Shown: in pieces, positions 22,801 through 31,238 of the stretch
How the letters are laid out: each line of letters opens with the position of its first letter
Numbering within the stretch: position 1 is the stretch's first letter
NCBI GenBank assembly: GCA_965644315.1
Contig: CBFFRQ010000042.1
Location: 248,001 to 312,000, forward strand
DNA from: Caecitellus pseudoparvulus
Lineage: Eukaryota > Bigyra: Bicosoecida
Length of the DNA stretch: 64,000 bases
Direction of reading: 5' to 3'
The notes under the pieces: generated by a model
The model's database searches: none
What the model saw: the letters and a program-made list of their open reading frames with translations, nothing else
Told to the model about the DNA's origin: nothing
Translations under genes and position numbers: made by a program

Positions 22801-25205
22801 CCGCCCGATGGCGGGGGTCCACGAGGTGTCGGCGTGGCCTTGCCGCCCGATGGCGGGGGTCCACGAGGTGTCGGCGTGGCCTTGCCGCCCGATGGCGGGG
22901 GTCCACGAGGTGTCGGCGTGGCCTTGCCGCCCGATGGCGGGGGTCCACGAGGTGTCGGCGTGGCCTTGCCGCCCGATGGCGGGGGTCCACGAGGTGTCGG
23001 CGTGGCCTTGCCGCCCGATGGCGGGGGTCCACGAGGTGTCGGCGTGGCCTTGCCGCCCGATGGCGGGGGTCCACGAGGTGTCGGCGTGGCCTTGCCGCCC
23101 GATGGCGGGGGTCCACGAGGTGTCGGCGTGGCCTTGCCGCCCGATGGCGGGGGTCCACGAGGTGTCGGCGTGGCCTTGCCGCCCGATGGCGGGGGTCCAC
23201 GAGGTGTCGGCGTGGCCTTGCCGCCCGATGGCGGGGGTCCACGAGGTGTCGGCGTGGCCTTGCCGCCCGATGGCGGGGGTCCACGAGGTGTCGGCGTGGC
23301 CTTGCCGCCCGATGGCGGGGGTCCACGAGGTGTCGGCGTGGCCTTGCCGCCCGATGGCGGGGGTCCACGAGGTGTCGGCGTGGCCTTGCCGCCCGATGGC
23401 GGGGGTCCACGAGGTGTCGGCGTGGCCTTGCCGCCCGATGGCGGGGGTCCACGAGGTGTCGGCGTGGCCTTGCCGCCCGATGGCGGGGGTCCACGAGGTG
23501 TCGGCGTGGCCTTGCTGCCCGATGGCGGGGGTCCACGAGGTGTCGGCGTGGCCTTGCCGCCCGATGGCGGGGGTCCACGAGGTGTCGGCGTGGCCTTGCC
23601 GCCCGATGGCGGGGGTCCACGAGGTGTCGGCGTGGCCTTGCCGCCCGATGGCGGGGGTCCACGAGGTGTCGGCGTGGCCTTGCCGCCCGATGGCGGGGGT
23701 CCACGAGGTGTCGGCGTGGCCTTGCCGCCCGATGGCGGGGGTCCACGAGGTGTCGGCGTGGCCTTGCCGCCCGATGGCGGGGGTCCACGAGGTGTCGGCG
23801 TGGCCTTGCCGCCCGATGGCGGGGGTCCACGAGGTGTCGGCGTGGCCTTGCTGCCCGATGGCGGGGGTCCACGAGGTGTCGGCGTGGCCTTGCCGCCCGA
23901 TGGCGGGGGTCCACGAGGTGTCGGCGTGGCCTTGCCGCCCGATGGCGGGGGTCCACGAGGTGTCGGCGTGGCCTTGCCGCCCGATGGCGGGGGTCCACGA
24001 GGTGTCGGCGTGGCCTTGCTGCCCGATGGCGGGGGTCCACGAGGTGTCGGCGTGGCCTTGCCGCCCGATGGCGGGGGTCCACGAGGTGTCGGCGTGGCCT
24101 TGCCGCCCGATGGCGGGGGTCCACGAGGTGTCGGCGTGGCCTTGCTGCCCGATGGCGGGGGTCCACGAGGTGTCGGCGTGGCCTTGCCGCCCGATGGCGG
24201 GGGTCCACGAGGTGTCGGCGTGGCCTTGCCGCCCGATGGCGGGGGTCCACGAGGTGTCGGCGTGGCCTTGCCGCCCGATGGCGGGGGTCCACGAGGTGTC
24301 GGCGTGGCCTTGCCGCCCGATGGCGGGGGTCCACGAGGTGTCGGCGTGGCCTTGCCGCCCGATGGCGGGGGTCCACGAGGTGTCGGCGTGGCCTTGCCGC
24401 CCGATGGCGGGGGTCCACGAGGTGTCGGCGTGGCCTTGCCGCCCGATGGCGGGGGTCCACGAGGTGTCGGCGTGGCCTTGCCGCCCGATGGCGGGGGTCC
24501 ACGAGGTGTCGGCGTGGCCTTGCCGCCCGATGGCGGGGGTCCACGAGGTGTCGGCGTGGCCTTGCCGCCCGATGGCGGGGGTCCACGAGGTGTCGGCGTG
24601 GCCTTGCTGCCCGATGGCGGGGGTCCACGAGGTGTCGGCGTGGCCTTGCCGCCCGATGGCGGGGGTCCACGAGGTGTCGGCGTGGCCTTGCCGCCCGATG
24701 GCGGGGGTCCACGAGGTGTCGGCGTGGCCTTGCCGCCCGATGGCGGGGGTCCACGAGGTGTCGGCGTGGCCTTGCCGCCCGATGGCGGGGGTCCACGAGG
24801 TGTCGGCGTGGCCTTGCCGCCCGATGGCGGGGGTCCACGAGGTGTCGGCGTGGCCTTGCCGCCCGATGGCGGGGGTCCACGAGGTGTCGGCGTGGCCTTG
24901 CCGCCCGATGGCGGGGGTCCACGAGGTGTCGGCGTGGCCTTGCCGCCCGATGGCGGGGGTCCACGAGGTGTCGGCGTGGCCTTGCCGCCCGATGGCGGGG
25001 GTCCACGAGGTGTCGGCGTGGCCTTGCCGCCCGATGGCGGGGGTCCACGAGGTGTCGGCGTGGCCTTGCCGCCCGATGGCGGGGGTCCACGAGGTGTCGG
25101 TAAGGTTGGCTGCTTAGCCCCTTGTGTGTGTGGAGGTGGTGGAAGGTGCTTTGTGCTGCCTTGCGATGTTGGTTTCGGGGGCTCGGCTGGAAGCTTGGGA
25201 GGCAT
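19821..25205 (-). CDS. 1794-residue protein with 42-bp minisatellite-encoded PTPRGPPPSGGKAT repeats
   Basis: A single open frame starts at an ATG (25205, MPPKLPAEPPKP). Residues about 36-925 are a tandem array of a 14-residue unit, PTPRGPPPSGGKAT, varying only by Gly or Ser at one position. The unit is basic, proline-rich and predicted disordered. The unique half continues with a Ser/Pro/Glu-rich region, a coiled-coil-like stretch around AEALSERLRSQQIEWEQKV and QYQALASIRKREHDEHLRR, and a Ser/Pro-rich basic tail with ALRKSPTKPRIAPTG. I do not recognise the family. The Pro/Arg/Ser repeats resemble microtubule-, RNA- or SH3-binding disordered arrays, but that is only analogy. No intron is needed. 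The last coding bases almost abut TTC36. Confidence 0.75.
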   Translation of the reverse strand: MPPKLPAEPPKPTSQGSTKHLPPPPHTQGAKQPTLPTPRGPPPSGGKATPTPRGPPPSGGKATPTPRGPPPSGGKATPTPRGPPPSGGKATPTPRGPPPSGGKATPTPRGPPPSGGKATPTPRGPPPSGGKATPTPRGPPPSGGKATPTPRGPPPSGGKATPTPRGPPPSGGKATPTPRGPPPSGGKATPTPRGPPPSGSKATPTPRGPPPSGGKATPTPRGPPPSGGKATPTPRGPPPSGGKATPTPRGPPPSGGKATPTPRGPPPSGGKATPTPRGPPPSGGKATPTPRGPPPSGGKATPTPRGPPPSGGKATPTPRGPPPSGGKATPTPRGPPPSGGKATPTPRGPPPSGSKATPTPRGPPPSGGKATPTPRGPPPSGGKATPTPRGPPPSGSKATPTPRGPPPSGGKATPTPRGPPPSGGKATPTPRGPPPSGGKATPTPRGPPPSGSKATPTPRGPPPSGGKATPTPRGPPPSGGKATPTPRGPPPSGGKATPTPRGPPPSGGKATPTPRGPPPSGGKATPTPRGPPPSGGKATPTPRGPPPSGGKATPTPRGPPPSGSKATPTPRGPPPSGGKATPTPRGPPPSGGKATPTPRGPPPSGGKATPTPRGPPPSGGKATPTPRGPPPSGGKATPTPRGPPPSGGKATPTPRGPPPSGGKATPTPRGPPPSGGKATPTPRGPPPSGGKATPTPRGPPPSGGKATPTPRGPPPSGGKATPTPRGPPPSGGKATPTPRGPPPSGGKATPTPRGPPPSGGKATPTPRGPPPSGGKATPTPRGPPPSGGKATPTPRGPPPSGGKATPTPRGPPPSGGKATPTPRGPPPSGGKATPTPRGPPPSGGKATPTPRGPPPSGGKATPTPRGPPPSGSKATPTPRGPPPSGGKATPTPRGPPPSGSKATPTPRGPPPSGSKATPTPRGPPPSGGKADDDGIDREGCGHEGDVATPPEPLSGLSVAGAPSVGIGSDALSSPKVPKPQSGDISLRSVQSKEQTVEALDAELPTATLPPPGLVLIRNPSDPPDGKPPPPSGKRKGRDRIETPKSIPEEASLHVQSSPPLVNPESSSSLPDGFEGPMSSESDKLSGGHDAPMKPKKESTAILAKEQGDLEGLSGSPVGRLEQAPLGLEAPQSGQEQSLSAESTARSTLREVQRQRRASWSPRPLGFGALPGPPPPPGMGQRKPRLKDQAPSSLPRPRQQEKVQQSKGPLQSFKDVLASGFCVQDVQAEAEALSERLRSQQIEWEQKVSRIQEQYQALASIRKREHDEHLRRMKDASRQRTSQFLAFKESVLVQIRDAVREVQKITPVVALPAQSQSTTTTPVTDMASLAAPDSPKASPSTLEMASARPSETQRNEPHAPPSPGSRSSSSSSADTSPESSEDEAAFHPRPDPSFTQGEVRSSSPSRPSQRLWHSVGGHGKGGGIAFSPSRQHSQALRIPGLHAQGGQVKFVHQQTRVPGPTLRCSSGARPELAPSDAWQRLTDPAWRLPGSTARAITRHLPPPPFSEPWFAEAKAQGLASAPPPPPRWSPSQQRYLDIVHSARQSSPHRSFSPSSKAPHLDVLATPGTISGPASATAAAVAALASIAARSPPPPPPGETADILNSVRAAAAAVSGAVKDFREAKAKSPGQHISNGSGMDIHGSADPREHTSNGVARHASSPTHASLMRKYHAAKQLDALQQQQSARRALYTKHGERNVFFGKRHERPPSEEAARVHFAKRLYGELNRRELVVGGGDSHPRERALRKSPTKPRIAPTGQHLQESSSPLEVLARANFGISRPGTEPERAVPRKQGVH
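22429..25100 (+). repeat. 42-bp minisatellite, 63 complete units plus 26 nt
   Basis: On the plus strand each unit begins gatggcgggggtccacgagg and has length 42. Unit starts run from 22429 to 25075, exactly 63 intervals, followed by a partial unit ending at 25100. The only difference visible between units is C or T at one site. T occurs at 22466, 22508, 22592, 23516, 23852, 24020, 24146 and 24608, always a multiple of 42 apart. In the minus-strand protein this changes Gly to Ser. Because 42 is divisible by three, every frame repeats unbroken, producing long spurious open frames on both strands. Confidence 0.97.
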
Positions 25206-25716
25206 GGTGTTTGGGAGTACGGTTTGACGCGGAAGTTGGCTGTCGTGACTACCTGTTGATCTTTCGCCCCCCCGCGAGAGTGCTCAGGCTGAAAGGAAAG
25301 CCGAATGCTTGGGTGTTCGATCGGTGTATGCCTGGTTGAATGCGCATGCGCGCCGCACCAGCACTGTGTCAGCCAAAAGGCGTGTTGCAAGGGTGTGGTG
25401 TGAGTCAACACAGGGCGACGGGCAAGCCAACCAAGGAGAATTCGGAGCGTCAGATGCACCACGTGATGGCCATCATACGCTTCCACGCTGTTCCTTTAGT
25501 TCTTCTGGGTTTGCTCTGTCACGTTTTGTTGCCTGCAGGTGGACGCCTTCGTTCGCCTGGCTACACTGCTGGCAGACGCCCACATTCACCAACATATTGC
25601 CAAATTCCTCCGTAAGCCTCCCCTCAAACACCTCCTGGTACAGCAAGGGAACCTTCGCACTTGTCGTGTTCACTGTTCTCCAGCTAGGGCACAGCAACAG
25701 CGCGTGGAGGTTGACC
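25206..25716. other. Divergent intergenic region
   Basis: These 511 bases lie between the start of the repeat protein gene (minus) and the small membrane protein gene (plus). No credible exon or RNA gene is seen; a bidirectional promoter is presumed. Confidence 0.4.
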
Positions 25717-26183
25717 ATGGCTCTGGCTGCTGGCGCACGGAGAGCTTTGCAGGCCTCGGCTGCGCGGAGGCTCATGCCTTGTGCTGGGCTGCACACATCT
25801 AGTGCTCTGGGTGGCAAACTTTCACCAGAGTACCCCGAGCACAGCGTCACGAAAAACAACTGGGTAGAGGTAGGTCCTCGGGAAATGCCGCATTTCCGCA
25901 GCCTCACGCGCAGCAACTCTGTCCCGCCCCGTTGCTCAGAAGAACGAAATCATTCGCGAGAATAAGTTCAGCACCTTTGAGTTTACATGGGGCAACGGAA
26001 TCAGCCTCTTGTTCCTCTTGGTCTTGCTCCCTTCAGGCGTTTACACGGTGTACCACGATGAGATGGTGCGTGAAGCTGTGCTGCTTGGGATATGGCACGT
26101 GCCTGTACGGATTGCCTTGCTCTTCACAGAAATTGAGGGACACAAAGTGCACCAACAGGGAGACATACAAGAGCATGTATTGA
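25717..26183 (+). CDS. Small mitochondrial-type single-pass membrane protein, 110 aa
   Basis: Three exons, 25717-25869, 25940-26065 and 26130-26183, with introns of 70 and 64 nt, all phase 0. The first 30 residues (MALAAGARRALQASAARRL) form a clear mitochondrial presequence. A conserved-looking segment STFEFTWGNG leads into one hydrophobic helix, ISLLFLLVLLPSGVYTVY, and a short basic tail (DEMKLRDTKCTN). Size and layout fit a supernumerary subunit of an oxidative phosphorylation complex, but I cannot name it. The final exon of 17 codons is placed from a CACAG acceptor and gives a natural end just before the convergent GUF1 gene; without that splice the frame would run on through antisense GUF1. 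Confidence 0.65.
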
Positions 26184-26208
26184 AGCCAAAATGCACCATG
26201 TCTAGCTT

Positions 26209-28263
26209 TCACTGGCCGGTTGTGCCGCTGCTGCCTCGGGACATGAGGGACATGAAAGCTTCTTGGGAGAGAGCCACGTTGCCGACTGTCTTCATGCGTG
26301 CCTTTCCGCGTTTTTGCTTCTCCAGAAGCTTGCGCTTGCGTGTCATGTCGCCACCACCCACCGTCTTGCCGCTTTTGGTTAGCACATCCTTGCGGTAGGG
26401 CGGAATGCGTTCCCGTGCAAAGACCTTGGTACCCACAGCAGCTTGAATCACGACCTCAAACTGCTGCCGCTTGATAAGCGACCGAAGCTTACCTATGACA
26501 GCTCGCCCTTCTTTTTGCGCGCGGTCTCTGAAGGCCACAAAAGACAGCGCATCCACTGGGGTCTTGTTGATAAGAACGTCCACGCAAACAATGTCAGCGG
26601 GTCGGTATCCGGCAGGTTCGTAGTCAAACGTTGCGTAGCCCGCGGATACACTCTTCAAGACATCAAAGAAGTCACTCACGACTTCTGCCCATGGAAGCTC
26701 GTACGTAAGCACGACTCGCTGCGTGCTGCTGCTGGCCTCGGCAGCAGCCATGTAGGTTAGGTCCTCCTGCACTCCACGCCGGTCAAACATGAGACTCATG
26801 ACTGCCGCAAGCTTGTCTTCGGGTACAATCACGCGCGCCCTTACAATGGGCTCGCGATATTCGACAACTTCATGGGCAGGCGGGAACTCGGTGGGCTTCT
26901 CAACTGTCACCTCCTGTCCACCTCTAAGCGTGAGCTGGTACGGCACCATGGGCGCCGTGGCGATGACAGGCGTGTCGAACTCATCTTGCAGGCGCTGGTG
27001 GAAGACGTCCATGTGGAGCAGTCCTAGGAAACCACACCTGAGTCCGAATCCAAGAGCAGGGGAGGATTCCCGCGTGACGCTCACGCTGGCGTCATTGAGA
27101 GTCAGCCGCTCCACGGCAGTCTGCAGCCCTTCAAACTGAGACGTGTCCACAGGGAACATTGAGGCAAACACCATGGGCTTTGCGGGTTGGAATCCTGGGA
27201 GAGCAGCGAGAGCCCTGTCGCCCCCTGCCGCCTCCACTGCATCCAGGGACATAAGTGTGTCTCCAACGGGCGCTTGCTTGGTGCTCTTCATGCCCAGTAT
27301 GACGTAGCCAACTTGGCCAGCTGCCAAGCGTGCAGACGGGGCCACCTTGGCCTTGGCAGGCCCACTCGACGTTGCAACGGGCACTTTCCGTGGGGTCATG
27401 AGACCAACTTCTTGCACTTCGTAGGAAGAGCCGGAGTGGGCCATGACCACCCTGTCCCCCACCCGCAGAGTGCCATCCACCACCTGCAGGAGGCAGACGA
27501 CCCCTCTGAAAGTGTCAAACCAAGAGTCTACAAGGAGGGCCCGCAAGGGAGCCTGTCTGCCAGCAGACACGGGGCTGCCCAGGCGGCTGATAACAGCTGG
27601 CAGTATCTCACCACAGCCATCCCCCGACTTGGCAGAGGTCCAAATAACCTCCTCGGGCGGAATACCGAACGCAGCTTCAAGGGCTTCCAGTGCAGGCTCT
27701 GGGTCAGCTGTGGGCAGGTCGATTTTCGTGAGCACTGGGACGATGGACAAGCCCGCGTCCCGGGCCGCGTGGTAATTCGCAACTGTCTGAGCTTGTACAC
27801 CCTGGGCGCAGTCGACGAGGAGGAGCGCTCCCTGGCACGCTGCCAAGGACCGGGATACTTCGTGGCTGAAGTCTACGTGGCCAGGTGTGTCAACCAGGTT
27901 CAGCAGGTACCGTAGGCCGTCAGTGTGGGTGTGCAGCATGGAGGCGGTTTGGGCCTTGACCGTGATACCGCGCTGGCGCTCAACGTCAAGACTGTCAAGG
28001 ACTTGCTCCCCCCCCTTCGTGACTTTTGGAATGTTGCCGCTCATTTCCAGCAGGCGGTCTGACAGAGTAGACTTGCCGTGGTCAATGTGAGCGATGATGC
28101 AGAAATTGCGGGTACGTTCCAGCGGCACGTCCGCATGCCCCTCCAGCAGCTCTTGCTCCCCCGGGTGCAGCCCACTCACCGCGAACCAGCGGCGATGCAA
28201 CGCGAACAATGGCATTGCGTGACGCTGCACTGTGGGGGCTGCCCGGCGCAGGGCGGCAAGCAT
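26209..28263 (-). CDS. GUF1: GUF1/LepA (EF-4) mitochondrial translation GTPase
   Basis: A single exon of 684 residues from the ATG at 28263. The first 30 residues (MLAALRRAAPTVQRH) are a mitochondrial presequence. The G domain follows: G1 AHIDHGKST at about 58-66, G2 in QRGITVKA, G3 DTPGHVDF, and G4 in TKIDL where the usual NKxD reads TKID as in other LepA proteins. Domains II, III and V and the LepA-specific C-terminal domain are present, ending with IPPYRKDVLTKSGKTVGGGD and KRKLLEKQKRGK, the signature that separates LepA from EF-G. GUF1 acts on mitochondrial (or plastid) ribosomes as an elongation quality factor. Its length matches the family. The 223 nt upstream, before the eIF3b stop, must carry its promoter. 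Confidence 0.96.
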   Translation of the reverse strand: MLAALRRAAPTVQRHAMPLFALHRRWFAVSGLHPGEQELLEGHADVPLERTRNFCIIAHIDHGKSTLSDRLLEMSGNIPKVTKGGEQVLDSLDVERQRGITVKAQTASMLHTHTDGLRYLLNLVDTPGHVDFSHEVSRSLAACQGALLLVDCAQGVQAQTVANYHAARDAGLSIVPVLTKIDLPTADPEPALEALEAAFGIPPEEVIWTSAKSGDGCGEILPAVISRLGSPVSAGRQAPLRALLVDSWFDTFRGVVCLLQVVDGTLRVGDRVVMAHSGSSYEVQEVGLMTPRKVPVATSSGPAKAKVAPSARLAAGQVGYVILGMKSTKQAPVGDTLMSLDAVEAAGGDRALAALPGFQPAKPMVFASMFPVDTSQFEGLQTAVERLTLNDASVSVTRESSPALGFGLRCGFLGLLHMDVFHQRLQDEFDTPVIATAPMVPYQLTLRGGQEVTVEKPTEFPPAHEVVEYREPIVRARVIVPEDKLAAVMSLMFDRRGVQEDLTYMAAAEASSSTQRVVLTYELPWAEVVSDFFDVLKSVSAGYATFDYEPAGYRPADIVCVDVLINKTPVDALSFVAFRDRAQKEGRAVIGKLRSLIKRQQFEVVIQAAVGTKVFARERIPPYRKDVLTKSGKTVGGGDMTRKRKLLEKQKRGKARMKTVGNVALSQEAFMSLMSRGSSGTTGQ

Positions 28264-28486
28264 GGCGCCGCTGCAAGCCAGTGAGCTGGCTGTTCGGCGA
28301 GACTCCACCCGGGCCAAAGCAGAAGACACAGGCCACACGGCAGGTCAAAAGAGTAATCTTCGAGGAGGGGTACTCAAGTGGGACGGAAATTGTGTGTGCT
28401 CTGCTACTTGTGCGCTGGCATGGTGCCCTGCTGTGGAAGTGCAGCGTTTCCCTTGCGTTTCAAGCTCTTGCTCACGTGCATTGCGA

Positions 28487-31000
28487 CTAGCCTTCATAGC
28501 GCTCCACAGTCTGCTTCACAATCTGCGTGTAGGTCTCAGTGTGCTTGGTGACTTCGTCTTCCTTCGTGACGAGACCACGCTTGATGCGCAGCTCCTGCAC
28601 CTCTGCCATCCAAGCCTTGCGAGAAGCCATGTGAGCCCTGTACTTGTCGCGGGCTCGGCGCCTGCGGCAGAGTTTGAGCAGTTCGCGTCGCTCCCGTTCC
28701 TCCTTCTCTTCAGCTTCAAACTGGGCCAGGCGAGAGGGCATGTCTGCGATGACCTGCTTCTTCACCTTGGCGGAGAGCAGCGTCGGGCGAGGCCGCCAGC
28801 TCAAGTCGTACAAGCATGGAAAGTTCTCATGCGTCAAGCTTTCGCCCTGGCATGACCACAGTCTGTAGCCATTGTTCACCGTCAGTTTCATGCTTCCGTG
28901 GTCAGTCATGGGCTGCGCCTTGATGGAGGCCACCACGCGGCCGGAGGGGTCCCACTTGATGTCAGAGCACTGCATGTGGTTTGCGGTGGCGTAGCTCTCC
29001 TGGTGCTCCACGTCGTAGAACTCCAGCTCGCCACCCATGTCTCCCAGACCAGCCAGGACGCAGGTCTTGCCGTTCGGGGACCAGAACACCTTGCAGCACG
29101 TCTTGCGTGGAAGGGTGAACAGCCACTCTGCCTGCTGGCCGGTTTCCGCTGCGGCTCCATCAGTTGCAGCGGCAGTCGAGCTGGGAAGGCTGTAGAACGA
29201 GACATCATAGTGCGCAGGGCCGCGTCCATGCACGATGGCGAACCGTGTGCCATGCGGTTCAAAGTCCAGGCTGACCACCTTGCCGGCTACCTGCAGTGTG
29301 GTGGTGGGGATGCTGCGCTCCTGCACCCTGAAGAACTCAAAGGAGGTGCCGTGGGGAGCTTCCTGCACCTTCTTCAGCAGATCATCCAGCTTTTCGGTGT
29401 TGTCGCTGGCCAGGTACCGCTTGCGGTACTTGGCTTGTGCCTTGGTGAGCATGGTGGCCTGGACACAAAAGAACTTGCCCTGTGGGTGCCACTGGGTGGT
29501 CATGTTCTCCACGTTGAACAGTTGCTTTGTCCTCAGGACATCTCGGGAGGGAATGTCCATCAGCGTGATTGTGGCAGGCTTGTCGCCCTCCTCAGGCACA
29601 ACCCACGTGAGGTAGTTGACCTTGGGGTGGGGGCACCAGGCCAGTTGCTGCGCACCAGGTGCGGGAATGGAGCGCTTCTCGAGCAGCCCCATGCCCGGGG
29701 GCACATACACTCGGATCAAGTCGCGATCAGTGGTGTAGTCAACGTCGAGGCGGGCCACAAAGTTGCCGTTGGGGGACCACTTGGCGTCGCACTCGCCCGT
29801 CGCCAGGTTGACCTGACGAAACGCGCGCAGCTCAGCCCCTGTGCGCACATCCCACACGATGTAGGCGCGGTCAGGCGCAGCGTTGTCCTTGATGCCGTTC
29901 CACGTGGCAATCCACCGTTCGCAGGGGGACATGTACACAGACTCAACCGCCGGGTGAGCGAAGCGCCGGCACTCCTGGAAATCAGGGCCACCCCACAGGA
30001 GCACACCCTGAGGGTGCTGCGTGATCACATAAGTACCCTGGGGAGACCACGTGGCCTGCTGCTCGGTCCACGAGCGCCCCTCCTCCACCATGCGCCCTCC
30101 ATTGTGCACGAACTCCACTTCCCCCTCCACACTGGCGAAGGAGACCTCGGTGCCATGCCTCACATTGGCGCCAGCTCCCTCCGAGAATCTCAGCAAGAAT
30201 TGGTCCCGGTGTGCAGGGTCCTTGATCCAGCTCCACAGGTCAGGGCGGGGCTGCCAAGGGGCCTTGATGGGGTCCTCCAACTCCTCCGACAGCTGGTCGA
30301 AGCGGTTGAGGTCCTCGTACCGGTTCACCACGAGGGTGTGCTTTGCGTCGAACTTCATGCCATCTGTGGCCTTGAGGGCCTTCTCTGCCTCTTGCATGTC
30401 CTTGTACTCCACAAATGCAAAGCTGCGAGCGTTGTGCAGGGCCGGGTGTACGCTCAGCGGGGGAACGCAGACCACCACCGGCAGCAACTCACCCCGTCGT
30501 CTTGCCAGCAGCTTCGTCCTTGACGAGGTACAGGCCGGATGGCTTCATGGCAGCAACCTGGAGGCAAGAAGAGGCACTCGGTGTACGGCCGCCGTGCGGG
30601 CAGCAGGGGTGGGCACCCCTCAAACTGGGTGGAAACGCCGCTGTCCATGTTCCGCGCCCGCAAGCATTGGCTCAAGTACGTACGCCAGCAAAGATCCTGC
30701 CAACAAAGGTGCTGAGCTTGTCGAACTTGCTCAGAGGGGCAATGGGCAAGCCATCCACCACGAGCACGTTCATGAAGTCCTGCACGAGACAGGAGGGAGA
30801 CCAGTCAGTGAAGCGCTGGTGCAGTGCAGTGCCGCACGGCCATCCCAGGCACACACCAGCTGCGGGCCGGCATCCTCGCCGATGCTGGGCTCTGTGTCCG
30901 AAATGTAGCCGTCCAGGGCCTCAGCTTCCTCAAGCGTCAAGCCAGCGGCTTCGATCTCGCTGGGTGTCAGCTTCAGACCCGCACCGTCAGCCTGCGCCAT
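28487..31000 (-). CDS. EIF3B: Translation initiation factor eIF3 subunit B
   Basis: Four exons, 30857-31000, 30684-30779, 30493-30557 and 28487-30422, give 746 residues. Exon 1 is the acidic N-terminus (LEEAEALDGYISDTEPSIGE). The non-canonical RRM is split over exons 2-4: VLVVDGLPIAPL (RNP2-like), then KTTG joined to FAFVEYKDMQEAEKAL (RNP1-like), then HTLVVNRYEDL. The beta-propeller/eIF2A-like region carries YVITQHPQGVLLWGG, DAKWSPNGNFVARL and VFWSPNGKTCVLAGLG. The C-terminal helix with LAQFEAEEKEERERRELL is where eIF3g/i bind in other species. eIF3b is the scaffold of eIF3 on the 40S subunit. Length and architecture match the family. It is head-to-head with the VPS9 gene. Confidence 0.96.
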
Positions 31001-31238
31001 GGTGCTGAGTCGTGCTGCGAGGGCGACGGCAATGCCTCCAACGACGCGGATTTAGCGGTGGATTCAAATAGGCAGGGGGGGGGAACAGTGCCCAATGAGT
31101 CACAATTTATTTGTGACCCTGGGCAGGGTGTGGGGGATGGCTCTCTGCCCTCCTCTCGTTTCGCTCCGCCCCCCCCAAGCACGCAAGCACGAGGTTGTGC
31201 GCTACCAAGCGCAGCCCTCACCCGGGAAGCTTGCGCGC

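Noticed and set aside
22429-25100. Regular repeat array considered as a CRISPR
   Set aside because: Units are directly abutting 42-mers with no spacers, in frame with a eukaryotic coding sequence.
22364-25227. Very long plus-strand open frames (about 900 codons each, three frames)
   Set aside because: They are the minisatellite read in other frames; composition is monotonous and none has unique flanking domains.
25309-25716. Upstream extension of the small mitochondrial protein
   Set aside because: The long frame before 25717 has no protein-like character, while the ATG at 25717 starts a typical presequence.
28264-28338. N-terminal extension of GUF1 to 28338
   Set aside because: That start is GTG, and the ATG at 28263 directly begins a good presequence.
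28898-30523. 541-codon plus-strand frame antisense to eIF3b
   Set aside because: The minus strand is unambiguous eIF3b; the antisense frame is a codon-bias shadow in GC-rich DNA.
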